In this document: positions 26,760 through 36,370 of the stretch, in pieces
Layout of the letters: each line of letters begins with the position of its first letter
Numbering within the stretch: position 1 is the stretch's first letter
NCBI RefSeq assembly: GCF_900100205.1
Contig: NZ_FNEQ01000001.1
Span: 186,001-250,000, forward strand
Source: Duganella sp. OV510
GTDB taxonomy: Bacteria > Pseudomonadota > Gammaproteobacteria > Burkholderiales > Burkholderiaceae_D
DNA: 64,000 nt
Reading direction: 5' to 3'
Translations under genes and position numbers: made by a program
The notes under the pieces: model-generated
What the model was told of the DNA's origin: nothing
Seen by the model: the letters and a program-made list of their open reading frames with translations, nothing else
Database searches by the model: none

Positions 26760-26773
26760 TTGATATAGAACAT
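26760..26773 (+). promoter_or_regulatory. Weak FNR-like site upstream of the globin-coupled sensor gene
   Basis: TTGATATAGAACAT has a perfect left half-site but a poor right half (eight of ten in total). It lies 81 bases before the ATG of the oxygen-sensor gene. It is offered only because of that context. Confidence 0.25.
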
Positions 26774-26854
26774 TTTTTTGCGACGCCGCGCGGGCTAGAC
26801 TGATTGCCGCGCGCGGCGCGCCCTTGCGTGCCGGCCCCACATAGGAAGCCCCGC

Positions 26855-29065
26855 ATGCTTGCAGACCCCACGGAGTTGGACCGTTTCGCCAGTACCATGA
26901 TGCCGTCCGATGCCGACATCCAGCAGCGCCTGCTGTTTCTGGAGGTGACATCGGAAGACGTGAAACTGCTGCGCGACATCCATCCGCTGCTGCAACTACG
27001 CCTGCCGGAGGTCATCGCCGGCTTTTATCGCCATCTGCAAACCATGCCGATCCTGCGCACCATGCTGCGCGATCCGGTGGTACTGGACCGTCTCCATCAT
27101 CTGCAAGGCAAATATTTTGAGACACTAACCGCCGGCGACTATGGCCGCGACTATGTGCGCCACCGCCTGCGCGTCGGCCTGGCGCACCAGCGCATCGGCC
27201 TGGCGCCGGAATGGTATATCGGCGCCTACCGCAAATACCTCGGTGACCTCGGTCCGGTGCTGCAAGACTTGCTCAGCGACCGCCCCGCCCTGCTGCTGCC
27301 CACCTACAACGCGCTGATGAAGGTGGCCAGCTTCGACATGGGCCTGGCGCTCGACACCTATATCCAGGCCAGTCGCCAGCAGTTGCGCGACAGCGAGGCG
27401 CGCTTCCGCGCAGCGTTTGGCCAGGCGGCGGTCGGCCTGGCGCAGTTGTCGGCCGAGGGCCGCTGGCTGCGCGTCAACCGCAAGCTGCAAGACATTGTCG
27501 GCTACACCGAGGAGGAATTACGCGGCATGCACTTGTCCGATCTGGTGTCACAGGATGACTGGCAGATGGACGCGCCGCTGCTACACGCGCTGGCGCACGG
27601 CGAACTGGAAACCTCGGCACGCGAGAAGCGCTATCTGTGCAAGGGCGGCCGGCAGGTGTGGGTCAAGGCCACCGTGACCGCCATGCAGCCCGACGGCAGC
27701 GCCGCCACGCTGGTCGCTGTGATCGAGGACATCTCCCAGCGCAAGCAGTTCGAGGAAGAACTGATGCACCTGGCTCGTCACGACGCCCTCACCGGCCTGG
27801 CTAACCGCACGTTGCTGCTGGACCGCGTGTCGCAAGCGATCGCCCAGGCGCGCCGCAGCGGCAACCAGGTGGCCATGCTGTTCCTCGACCTGGACCGCTT
27901 CAAGACCATCAACGATAGCCTCGGTCATGATGCCGGCGACCGTGTGGTGGTGGAGGTCGGCCGCCGCCTCAAGCACGCGGTGCGCGACGCCGACACCGTG
28001 GCCCGCTTCGGCGGCGACGAATTCGTCGTGCTGCTGCCGGAACTGCCGAACGAGAACATCGCCGCCGCCCTGGCGCAGAAAATCCTCAACGCCCTGTTCG
28101 AGCCGATGCTGATCCAGGGCCACGAGCTGGCGCCGGCCTGCAGTGTCGGCATCAGCCTGTATCCGCGCGACGGCGCCGATGGCAAGACGCTGCTGAAAAA
28201 CGCTGACGCCGCCCTCTACCAGGCCAAGGCCATGGGGCGCGGCAACTACCAGTTCTATTCCGAGGAAATGAACGCCCGCACGCTGGACCGCCTGACGCTG
28301 GAAAGCGGCTTGCGCCATGCCGTCGAGCGCGGCGAGCTGCAACTCAAATACCAGCCACAGATCGATCTGGCCAGCGGCGCCATCGTCGGCGCCGAGGCGC
28401 TGCTGCGCTGGCATCCGGCCGGGCAAAACCTGGTGATGCCGGACGCCTTCATCACCATCGCCGAGGAAACCGGGCTGATTGTCCCGATCGGCGAATGGGT
28501 GCTGCGCACCGCCTGCGCGCAGCAGGTGGCGTGGCGCCGCGCCGGCCTGCCTGCCTTGCGCATGGCGGTCAACCTGTCGGCACGCCAGTTCCGCCAGGCC
28601 GGGCTGGATGCGATGGTAGCGCGCGTGCTGGAGGAAACCGGCTGCCGCGCCGATGGTCTGGAACTGGAGATCACCGAATCGGTGCTGATGGACCGCGCCG
28701 ACAGCGCCGCCATCACCCTACAGCGCCTTAGCGACATGGGCGTGCAGCTGGCGATCGACGACTTCGGCACCGGCTATTCCAGCCTGTCCTACCTGAAGCG
28801 CTTCCCGATCAACGCGCTGAAGATCGACCGTTCCTTCGTCAGCGATATTTCATCCGACGCCGACGATGGAGCGATTGCCGGCGCCGTCATCGCGCTGGCG
28901 CACAGCATGGGCCTGACCGTGGTGGCGGAAGGCGTGGAAACGCCGCAGCAGCGTGACTTCCTGCGCCAGCTGAAATGCGACCAGGCACAGGGCTTTTACT
29001 TCAGCGAGCCGATGCCTGCGGCGGCGCTGGAACAGATTCTTATTGACGGAGAAGCAAACAAATGA
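26855..29065 (+). CDS. Globin-coupled oxygen sensor with PAS, GGDEF and EAL domains
   Basis: 736 residues. Protoglobin-type sensor (about 20-175) with proximal haem His111 in [18 protein letters not shown] domain (about 185-305); GGDEF domain with intact GGDEF (about 386-390) and an RDAD inhibitory site five residues ahead; EAL domain with EALLRW (about 513) and [17 protein letters not shown]. Both the c-di-GMP synthase and phosphodiesterase signatures are intact, so net activity probably depends on haem ligand state. AGGAAG precedes ATG 26855. Its stop overlaps the start of piuC, so the two are likely co-translated. Confidence 0.88.
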   Translation: MLADPTELDRFASTMMPSDADIQQRLLFLEVTSEDVKLLRDIHPLLQLRLPEVIAGFYRHLQTMPILRTMLRDPVVLDRLHHLQGKYFETLTAGDYGRDYVRHRLRVGLAHQRIGLAPEWYIGAYRKYLGDLGPVLQDLLSDRPALLLPTYNALMKVASFDMGLALDTYIQASRQQLRDSEARFRAAFGQAAVGLAQLSAEGRWLRVNRKLQDIVGYTEEELRGMHLSDLVSQDDWQMDAPLLHALAHGELETSAREKRYLCKGGRQVWVKATVTAMQPDGSAATLVAVIEDISQRKQFEEELMHLARHDALTGLANRTLLLDRVSQAIAQARRSGNQVAMLFLDLDRFKTINDSLGHDAGDRVVVEVGRRLKHAVRDADTVARFGGDEFVVLLPELPNENIAAALAQKILNALFEPMLIQGHELAPACSVGISLYPRDGADGKTLLKNADAALYQAKAMGRGNYQFYSEEMNARTLDRLTLESGLRHAVERGELQLKYQPQIDLASGAIVGAEALLRWHPAGQNLVMPDAFITIAEETGLIVPIGEWVLRTACAQQVAWRRAGLPALRMAVNLSARQFRQAGLDAMVARVLEETGCRADGLELEITESVLMDRADSAAITLQRLSDMGVQLAIDDFGTGYSSLSYLKRFPINALKIDRSFVSDISSDADDGAIAGAVIALAHSMGLTVVAEGVETPQQRDFLRQLKCDQAQGFYFSEPMPAAALEQILIDGEANK

Positions 29066-29742
29066 TGCTGCACATTCCCGGCGTGCTGACGCCAGAACAA
29101 GTCACCTTTATGCGCCAGCGCCTCGACAATGCTGACTGGATCGACGGTCGCGCCACAGTCGGCAACCAGGGCGTCAAGGTCAAGAACAACCGCCAGTTGG
29201 CCGAAAACACGCCGCTCGCCATGGAACTGGGCCAGATCGTGCTGGAAGCGCTGGCGCGCAATCCGCTGTTCTTCTCTGCGGCGCTACCTCTTCGGACCTG
29301 CCCGCCGATGTTCAACAGCTACTCCGGCGGTGGCACCTACGGCAATCACGTCGACGGTTCGATGCGCCGCATGTCGCCCAATGGCCAATGGTTGCGCACC
29401 GATGTCTCTTCAACGCTGTTCCTGACCGATCCCGACGAATACGAAGGCGGTGAACTGGTGGTGGAGGACACCTACGGCACGCACGAAGTCAAGCTGCCGG
29501 CCGGTGACCTGATCGTCTATCCGTCAACCAGCATCCACCGGGTGGAACCGGTCACACGCGGCGCCCGCGTCTGCTCCTTCTTCTGGACCCAGAGCATGAT
29601 CCGCGACGACATGAAGCGCTGCATGCTGCTTGACCTGGACCGCAACATCCAGTCGCTGCGCGCCCGCCTCGGTGATTGCGAGGAACTGGTCAACCTCACC
29701 GGCCACTATCACAACCTGCTGCGCCAGTGGAGTGAGGCGTAA
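29062..29742 (+). CDS. piuC: Fe(II)/2-oxoglutarate-dependent dioxygenase PiuC (PKHX type)
   Basis: 226 residues, the usual PiuC/YbiX length. The double-stranded beta-helix has the metal triad HVD (in [11 protein letters not shown]) and a distal His in [15 protein letters not shown], whose Arg binds 2-oxoglutarate. Such genes usually accompany TonB-dependent siderophore receptors and are iron-regulated. Here the gene starts inside the end of the oxygen-sensor gene (ATGA) and its end faces the remnant of a TonB receptor. Substrate unknown. Confidence 0.9.
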   Translation: MMLHIPGVLTPEQVTFMRQRLDNADWIDGRATVGNQGVKVKNNRQLAENTPLAMELGQIVLEALARNPLFFSAALPLRTCPPMFNSYSGGGTYGNHVDGSMRRMSPNGQWLRTDVSSTLFLTDPDEYEGGELVVEDTYGTHEVKLPAGDLIVYPSTSIHRVEPVTRGARVCSFFWTQSMIRDDMKRCMLLDLDRNIQSLRARLGDCEELVNLTGHYHNLLRQWSEA

Positions 29743-29747
29743 GCCGC

Positions 29748-29840
29748 TTACCAGCGATACTTCGCCGTCAGGATGACATTGCGCTCCGCGCCCCGGAAGT
29801 AGCTGCCGTAGGCGCGGCCGCTCAGGTACTCCTTGTCGGC
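29748..29840 (-). pseudogene. C-terminal remnant of a TonB-dependent receptor
   Basis: Minus-strand frame ending at TAA (29748-29750) reads ADKEYLSGRAYGSYFRGAER then NVILTAKYRW-stop. This is the end of a TonB-dependent receptor: the NxxDKxY-type penultimate strand and a last beta-strand ending in an aromatic residue needed for barrel assembly. An in-frame TGA lies at 29844-29846 and the frmA stop begins at 29856, so everything upstream of these 31 codons is gone. It is probably the relic of a siderophore receptor that once partnered piuC. Confidence 0.75.
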
Positions 29841-29855
29841 GCGTCATCCGGGTGC

Positions 29856-30962
29856 CTAGTACAGCACCACCGAGCGGATTGATTCGCCGCTCTTCATCAG
29901 GTCGAAGCCCTGGTTGATGTCTTCGAGTTTCAGGCGGTGGGTAATCAGGTCGTCGATATTCAGCTTGCCTTCCATATACCAGTCGACGATCTTCGGCACG
30001 TCGGTGCGGCCACGGGCGCCGCCGAAGGCTGAGCCTTTCCATTCGCGGCCCGTCACCAGCTGGAACGGACGGGTGGAGATTTCCTGGCCGGCTGCTGCCA
30101 CGCCGATGATGAAGGACTGGCCCCAGCCTTTGTGCGTGCACTCCAGGGCCTGGCGCATCAGCGTGGTGTTGCCGACGCATTCGAAGCTATAGTCGGCGCC
30201 GCCGTCAGTCAGCTGGACGATGGCGTCCACCACGTTTTCCACATCTTTCGGGTTGATGAAGTGGGTCATGCCGAACTTGCGGCCCATCGCTTCGCGCGCC
30301 GGGTTGATGTCGATGCCGATGATCTTGTCCGCGCCCACCATCTTGGCAGCCTGGATGACGTTCAGGCCAATACCGCCCAGGCCGAACACCACCACATTGG
30401 CGCCTGCCTCCACCTTCGCCGAGAACAGCACCGCGCCGACGCCGGTGGTGACGCCGCAACCGATGTAGCACACCTTGTCGAATGGCGCATCGGAGCGGAT
30501 CTTGGCCAGCGCAATCTCCGGCACCACGATGTAGTTGGAGAACGTCGACGTGCCCATGTAGTGGAACAGCGGCTTGCCGTCCAGCGAGAAGCGGCTGGTC
30601 GCATCCGGCATCAGGCCACGGCCCTGGGTCGAGCGGATCGCCTGGCACAGATTGGTCTTCTGCGACAGGCAGAATTTGCACTGGCGGCATTCCGGCGTGT
30701 ACAGCGGAATGACGTGATCGTCCTTCTTCAGCGTGGTCACGCCCGGACCCACGTCCACCACCACGCCCGCGCCTTCATGGCCCAGGATGGCCGGGAACAG
30801 GCCTTCCGGATCGGCGCCGGACAGGGTGTAGTAATCGGTATGGCAAATGCCGGTGGCTTTCAGCTCGACCAGCACCTCGCCGGCGCGCGGGCCAGCCAGG
30901 TCGACTTCTTCAATGGTCAGCGGCGCGCCGGCGCGCCATGCAACTGCTGCTTTGGTTTTCAT
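29856..30962 (-). CDS. frmA: S-(hydroxymethyl)glutathione dehydrogenase / class III alcohol dehydrogenase
   Basis: 368 residues, normal for the class. Catalytic zinc ligands are in GICHTD and GHEGAG; the structural zinc site is CRQCKFCLSQKTNLC. The NAD fold has GLGGIGLNVIQAAK. It oxidises the glutathione adduct of formaldehyde and can reduce S-nitrosoglutathione. ATG 30962 is preceded by GGGAG; an upstream start (31028) is unlikely. No S-formylglutathione hydrolase gene follows; a receptor remnant does. It is read divergently from a GlxA-type regulator that may control it. Confidence 0.92.
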   Translation of the reverse strand: MKTKAAVAWRAGAPLTIEEVDLAGPRAGEVLVELKATGICHTDYYTLSGADPEGLFPAILGHEGAGVVVDVGPGVTTLKKDDHVIPLYTPECRQCKFCLSQKTNLCQAIRSTQGRGLMPDATSRFSLDGKPLFHYMGTSTFSNYIVVPEIALAKIRSDAPFDKVCYIGCGVTTGVGAVLFSAKVEAGANVVVFGLGGIGLNVIQAAKMVGADKIIGIDINPAREAMGRKFGMTHFINPKDVENVVDAIVQLTDGGADYSFECVGNTTLMRQALECTHKGWGQSFIIGVAAAGQEISTRPFQLVTGREWKGSAFGGARGRTDVPKIVDWYMEGKLNIDDLITHRLKLEDINQGFDLMKSGESIRSVVLY

Positions 30963-31078
30963 GCGTGCTCCCGTAAAAAGATGGCGGTATTGTGAAGGCT
31001 TGCGCGACGCATGTGGGAGGGTCCGCATCAGAATGGCAGGAATTGATACAATGATGACCGGATTTTCCTGACTTCCCT

Positions 31079-32077
31079 ATGAACTTATCTTCATCCCAGC
31101 CGGCGATCACGGTTGATATCGTCGTGTATCCTGGCTTTAAAGCGATGGAGGCCATCGGCCCGATGTCGGTCTTTGAATACGCCAACCTGCATTTGCAGCG
31201 GCGCGGCAAAGCGCCTGGCTACGATGTCCGCATCGCCTCCTACAAAACCGGCATGGTCCGTTCCGACACCCTGATGTCGCTGGACGCCACCAAGGCGCTC
31301 AACCCGCTGGCCTTGCCGGACAACGCCATCATCGTCGGCGCGCGCCACATCCAGCAAGCGATGGCGGAAAGCGCGGCCATTACCGACTGGGTGGCCGCCG
31401 TGGCGCCGCGCATCAAGCTGCTGACGGCGCTGTGTTCGGGCGCCTTCTTCCTCGCCGCCGCCGGCGTATTGGACGGCAAGCGCGCCACCACCCACTGGAG
31501 CGTGGCCGAGCGCCTGCAAGCCGAGTATCCGGCAATTGAAGTCGACGCCGACGCCATCTTCATCCGCTCCGATAACGTGTGGACCTCGGCCGGCGTCACC
31601 GCCGGCATCGACCTGGCGCTGGCGCTGGTCGAGGAAGACTACGGCCGCGACCTGGCGCTGGAAGTCGCCACCGAGATGGTGGTCTATCTGAAGCGGCCTG
31701 GCGGCCAGTCGCAATTCAGCGCGCATCTGCGCAGCGAACGCACCACGCGGCCGAATATCCGCGAACTGCAAAACTGGATACTCGACCACCTGCAAGAACG
31801 CCTGTCGGTATCGCAGCTGGCGCAAAAGGCCATGATGAGCGAACGCCACTTCGCCCGCGTGTTCCAGCAGGAAGTGGGCCTGAGCGTGCAGGAGTTTATC
31901 GAAATGTGCCGCTTCGAACGCGCCACACAATTGCTGGCCGACCTGGCGCTGCCGCTGAAGAGCGTTGCCGCGCGCGCCTGCTTTACCGACGAAGCGCATA
32001 TGCGCCGCGTGTTCATCAAGAAGCTGGGCATCACGCCCAAAGTTTACCGTGAGCGCTTCGCTACCACTGGCGCCTAG
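31079..32077 (+). CDS. GlxA-type AraC regulator with DJ-1/PfpI-like sensor domain
   Basis: 332 residues: N-terminal DJ-1/PfpI amidotransferase-like fold (about 10-195) with Cys in LLTALCSGAFFLAAAGVLDG, then two AraC helix-turn-helix motifs (about 225-325; LSVSQLAQKAMMSERHFARVF and LKSVAARACFTDEAHMRRVF). The sensor domain type often recognises small metabolites. Divergent from frmA across 116 bp, so a role in formaldehyde or aldehyde response is plausible but inferred. Its stop shares CTAG with the convergent hybrid kinase. Confidence 0.85.
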   Translation: MNLSSSQPAITVDIVVYPGFKAMEAIGPMSVFEYANLHLQRRGKAPGYDVRIASYKTGMVRSDTLMSLDATKALNPLALPDNAIIVGARHIQQAMAESAAITDWVAAVAPRIKLLTALCSGAFFLAAAGVLDGKRATTHWSVAERLQAEYPAIEVDADAIFIRSDNVWTSAGVTAGIDLALALVEEDYGRDLALEVATEMVVYLKRPGGQSQFSAHLRSERTTRPNIRELQNWILDHLQERLSVSQLAQKAMMSERHFARVFQQEVGLSVQEFIEMCRFERATQLLADLALPLKSVAARACFTDEAHMRRVFIKKLGITPKVYRERFATTGA

Positions 32078-35000
32078 CCGACCAGCGCCGCCAGCAGTTC
32101 GGTGAAATCGACCGGCTTGGTCAGGTGCTGGTCAAAGCCGGCGTCGCTGGAGCGCTGCTTGTCAGCCGGCGTGCCCCAGCCGGTCAGCGCAATAATCTTC
32201 GCGCCTGCCATGCCCTCGATATCGCGCAGCGCCAGCGCGGCCTCGTAGCCGCTGATATCCGGCAGTCCGATATCCAGCAGCACCACTTGCGGTAAATGGG
32301 CAGCGGCGCTAGCAAGCGCCGCCTCACCACTGTGAACCACCTGAACCTGATGGCCGCTGAACTCCAGCAGCGCACACAAGGTTTCTGCCGCGTCGACGTT
32401 ATCGTCGACCACCAGCACGCGCAGGCCAGATGCATGCACCTCTGCTGCCTGGATTAGCGGGGCCGCAGGCGCCGCCAGGGCTACTTGCGCATCGACAGGC
32501 AAAGGCAGACGCACCGTAAAGCGGCTGCCCTGCCCCGTTCCCTCGCTATGCGCACTCACCACGCCGCCGTGAAGCTGCACGATCTGCCGCACCAGGTTCA
32601 AGCCAACACCAAGGCCGCCCTGCGCCATCTGCTGTCCTGCCTCGACCTGTGCATACATATCAAAAATCGTCGCCAGCAGATCCGGCGCGATGCCGATGCC
32701 GTTATCCTCCACCTCCAGCACCACTTCGTCGCTGGCCACACGCGCAGACAGCGATATCTTTCCGTTGTCCGGCGTGTACTTGGCGGCGTTGTTCAACAGG
32801 TTGCTCAATACCTGTGCGATGCGGTGGCGATCCACATCCAGCATCAGCGACGCATCCGGCAAATGCAGCGCCAGTTGATGTCCGCCCTTGCGCACCAGCG
32901 GGGCGCTGATTTCAACCGCATCGCTGACCACATCGGCCAGCATCACGCGTTCTCGCCGCAACGTCACCTTGCCCTCGGTCAGGCGGGCGATGTCCAGCAG
33001 GTCATCGACCAGGTGCACCATGTGATCCACCTGGCGTCGCATCATGCCTTGCAGGTCGCCGGAGACCGGCCCCGGACTGGCCGCCATCAACTCCAGGCCG
33101 GCGCGTATCGGCGCCAGCGGATTGCGCAACTCATGCGCCAACGTGAACAGGAACTCGCTTTGGCGTCGGTTCTTCTCGGTCAGCTCTCCAGCCAGGCGTT
33201 GCAGCTCCAGTTCGGCGTTCTTGTGGATGCTGATGTCCAGGATGATGCCATCGAAACGCGTTGGCTGGCCATGGTCGTCGACATCGCACCAGCCAACCGC
33301 GCGCAGCCAGCGTGGCGCCGCGCCGACGCGCATCACACAGCACTCCAGATCCATCGGCGCGCCTTCGCGCAGCGAGCGTGCGATGCCGGCGGCGAGCCGC
33401 GTGCGGTCTTCCTCGCCGGTTACCGCCAGCACTTGCGCCACAGTCGCACTAAGTTGTCCATCCAGGCCCAGGTGCGCCGCCATCTGCGCATTGATGCGCA
33501 ATTCCGCGAACGGTGCATCCGCATGCCACACGCCGATGTCGCCAGCGCCTGCCACGCGTTCGAAGCGTTCCTGCAGCACCTTGCGCGCATGAATGTCGAT
33601 CACGGTACCGACAAAGCCGACCGCCTTGCCGTCGTCGCCCATGCGCGGCATGCCAGCGTCGATGCACCAGCAATAGCTGCCGTCGGCGCGGCGCAGGCGG
33701 AAGTCCACCGAATATGGCGCGCTGGCGGCACGCGCGGCGGTAAAGCTGGCCATCACATGCGGTGCATCGTCCGGATGGACATTGTCCAGCCAGCCATCAC
33801 CCAGATCCTGCTGCGGTGTGCGGCCGGTGTAGTCGTACCAGCGCTGGCTCAGGTAGGTGGTCTGGCCGCTCGCATCGGTAGTCCACAACATCACCGGCGA
33901 GGCATCGATCAGCGCATGGAAGTAGGCCTCGCGCAGCAAGGCATCCTGACGCTGCTGCTCGCGTTCGCCGGCCAGCGTCACCTGCCGCAGCACGCGCGCC
34001 AGCAGTTCGTTGGTGGAGAACGGCTTGACCAGGTAATCATCGGCGCCCGCTTGCAGGCCTTCGATCTTGGCTTCCTCTCCGGCGCGGGCGGACAGCAGGA
34101 TCACCGGCAGGTGGCGCAGCGTTTCGTCGGCGCGGATGCGGGCGATCAGGCCGAAGCCGTCCAGCCGCGGCATCATCACGTCGCTCAGCAGCAGGTCACA
34201 TGGCTCGTGCTGCAAGCGCTCGAAGGCGGCTTCGCCATCGGCGCTCATGGTCACATCAGCATGCGGATCGAGCAGCGACTTCAGATAGGCGCGCATGTCG
34301 TTGTTATCGTCGGCGATCAGGATGCGCGGGCGGCGCAGTCCAGGCGACAATAAGCCGCCGGATTCAGCACGTTGTTGCGGCAGGTTTTCATCCTCTTCTG
34401 GCAGCCAGCGCAGCGCCTCTTCGACGAAGGCGGCGCCAGTGCGCGCCGTGCCGCTGCTGGCCAGCACCGGATCGGCATCCAGCGCCACCACGCGCTCTGC
34501 AGGCAGGTGCACATGGCCGAATGGAATATCGACATCAAAGCGTGTGCCCTCGCCGACCACACTGTGCACGGCAATCTGGCCGCCATGCAGGCGCACCAGT
34601 TCCTGTATCAGCGCCAGGCCGATGCCGCTGCCCTCGTAAGTGCGTCCCGGCGCACCTTCGATGCGATGGAATCGTTCGAAAGTGCGCGGCAGCTCGTGCT
34701 CAGGGATGCCGCCACCAGTGTCCTGCACCGACAGCCGCGCCATGCCCTCATGTTCGCGCAGCGTCAGCGTCACGCCGCCTTCCAGCGTGAACTTGAAGGC
34801 GTTGGACAGCAGATTGAAAACGATCTTCTCCCACATATCCCGATCAACGTAGACCGGCTGCGTCAGCGGCGGCAGGTTCAACGTGTAGTCCAGGCCGCCC
34901 TTCGCCATGGCCGACTCGAACACGCTCGCCAGCTCCACCGTCAGGCGCGCCAGGTCGACCGGCTGATAACTGGCTTGCACCCTGCCCGCCTCAATGCGCG

Positions 35001-36228
35001 AGAAATCCAGCAAGGAGTTGACAAGCTTGAGCAGGCGCAGCGCGTTGCGGTGCGTGGTTTCGATGCGGCGCCGCTGCTCCGGCGACAGGCCGTCGTTGGC
35101 CAGCGCGTCGTCCAGCGGGCCAAGAATCAGCGTCAACGGCGTGCGGAATTCGTGCGATACATTCGAGAAGAACGCCGTCTTGGCGCGGTCGATGCGCGCC
35201 AGTTCCTCGGCACGCCGCTGCTCCTGCTCATAGGCGGTGACATTGCCAACCGCAGTGTTGAAGGCGGCGGTCAGCAAGCCGTAGAAGTTGCGGTAATCGT
35301 CATCCACCGCGCGCCGCGCGCTGACGCCAGCTACCACGAAGCCAAACACTTCGTGCTGGCCCGGCAAACTGATAGGCAGCACCAGCGCGGAGTCCGGAGC
35401 TTCTTCATACGGTCCGCACGCGACGCCGCCGAAACGCGGCGCCAGGCCGACAACTTGTTGCGGTTTGCCGCTGGCGGCCACCTGCGCGAACGGCCAACTG
35501 GCATCGTCCATCGCCACCATCTGCGGCGCCAGCGTGCTGCCAGCGTCGATGCCGGCATGGCCGCGCAAGTGCAATTTACCGTCGCTCTCGTCACGCTGGT
35601 AGAACAGCAGGAACGGCACGTCCAGCGATAACTGTTCATACTGTGCCGCCAGGTCGCGGCAGATATCATCCACGGTGCGCGCATCGGCGATGCTGGCGCT
35701 CAGGTCGCGCAGGCTCTGCGTGCGGCGCGCGTTCAGCACCATCGCGGTGGTTTCGGTAATCGGGTGGAAGATGCCGCCCACTTCTCCCGACTCGGCGCGG
35801 ATCGGCGAGAAGGAAAAGGTCATGAACGCCTCTTCCAGATAGCCGTCGCGATCGAGGAACATGCGCTGGTCCTTGATGTAGGTACCCTCGCCTTGCTGGG
35901 CGCGATCGAATTTATCGCCAACCACCGGCAGTGCGGTGGCCCAGCAGATCTTGAACGGCTCGCCCATCGACGCCGGATGCTTGCCACCGCAGATAGGACG
36001 GTAAGCGTCGTTATAGATCTGGATGTATTCCGGCCCCCACGCCACGAGAATCGGAAAAGTCGAGGACAGGCACAGGCTGACCGTGGTGCGCAGGCTCTGC
36101 GGCCACGCTTCGATCGGCCCCAGCGGCGTGCGAGACCAGTCGATGGTGGCGATCAGGGCAGCCATCTCGCCGCCGCCTGCCAGCCAGTTGATGTCAGGGA
36201 TAATACTCGGCTGCGGCTCGGAGGGCAT
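32074..36228 (-). CDS. Double-module hybrid sensor histidine kinase
   Basis: 1384 residues. Order: PAS-like domain (about 30-165), GAF-like domain (about 175-340), kinase 1 with NVSHEFRTPLTLILGP and an ATPase domain (about 350-590), receiver 1 (LLLSDVMMPRLDGFG), two PAS domains (about 755-1010; first with SPVMLWTTDASGQTTYLS), kinase 2 with LAHELRNPLAPIRAG and ATPase (about 1020-1235), and a C-terminal receiver (VVLLDIGLPDISGYEA). No membrane helix is evident, so it likely senses a cytoplasmic cue. No cognate output regulator is adjacent; a Fur-like gene is divergent. Confidence 0.87.
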   Translation of the reverse strand: MPSEPQPSIIPDINWLAGGGEMAALIATIDWSRTPLGPIEAWPQSLRTTVSLCLSSTFPILVAWGPEYIQIYNDAYRPICGGKHPASMGEPFKICWATALPVVGDKFDRAQQGEGTYIKDQRMFLDRDGYLEEAFMTFSFSPIRAESGEVGGIFHPITETTAMVLNARRTQSLRDLSASIADARTVDDICRDLAAQYEQLSLDVPFLLFYQRDESDGKLHLRGHAGIDAGSTLAPQMVAMDDASWPFAQVAASGKPQQVVGLAPRFGGVACGPYEEAPDSALVLPISLPGQHEVFGFVVAGVSARRAVDDDYRNFYGLLTAAFNTAVGNVTAYEQEQRRAEELARIDRAKTAFFSNVSHEFRTPLTLILGPLDDALANDGLSPEQRRRIETTHRNALRLLKLVNSLLDFSRIEAGRVQASYQPVDLARLTVELASVFESAMAKGGLDYTLNLPPLTQPVYVDRDMWEKIVFNLLSNAFKFTLEGGVTLTLREHEGMARLSVQDTGGGIPEHELPRTFERFHRIEGAPGRTYEGSGIGLALIQELVRLHGGQIAVHSVVGEGTRFDVDIPFGHVHLPAERVVALDADPVLASSGTARTGAAFVEEALRWLPEEDENLPQQRAESGGLLSPGLRRPRILIADDNNDMRAYLKSLLDPHADVTMSADGEAAFERLQHEPCDLLLSDVMMPRLDGFGLIARIRADETLRHLPVILLSARAGEEAKIEGLQAGADDYLVKPFSTNELLARVLRQVTLAGEREQQRQDALLREAYFHALIDASPVMLWTTDASGQTTYLSQRWYDYTGRTPQQDLGDGWLDNVHPDDAPHVMASFTAARAASAPYSVDFRLRRADGSYCWCIDAGMPRMGDDGKAVGFVGTVIDIHARKVLQERFERVAGAGDIGVWHADAPFAELRINAQMAAHLGLDGQLSATVAQVLAVTGEEDRTRLAAGIARSLREGAPMDLECCVMRVGAAPRWLRAVGWCDVDDHGQPTRFDGIILDISIHKNAELELQRLAGELTEKNRRQSEFLFTLAHELRNPLAPIRAGLELMAASPGPVSGDLQGMMRRQVDHMVHLVDDLLDIARLTEGKVTLRRERVMLADVVSDAVEISAPLVRKGGHQLALHLPDASLMLDVDRHRIAQVLSNLLNNAAKYTPDNGKISLSARVASDEVVLEVEDNGIGIAPDLLATIFDMYAQVEAGQQMAQGGLGVGLNLVRQIVQLHGGVVSAHSEGTGQGSRFTVRLPLPVDAQVALAAPAAPLIQAAEVHASGLRVLVVDDNVDAAETLCALLEFSGHQVQVVHSGEAALASAAAHLPQVVLLDIGLPDISGYEAALALRDIEGMAGAKIIALTGWGTPADKQRSSDAGFDQHLTKPVDFTELLAALVG

Positions 36229-36370
36229 AAAAACAATCAGGGAAGTGGACGCCCATTTTACCGTGCCGGTCGGCTATTTCGATTGCTTTTAATCTATCGC
36301 GCGCCTTCCTCCATCAAATCTCCATCAATTCATCATCAAAAGTGCACAAGCGTTACCTACGCTCGGTTAC

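Noticed and set aside
32485..34353. 622-codon plus-strand frame opposite the hybrid kinase
   Set aside because: His/Gln/Arg-rich shadow frame; the kinase on the other strand has full domain motifs.
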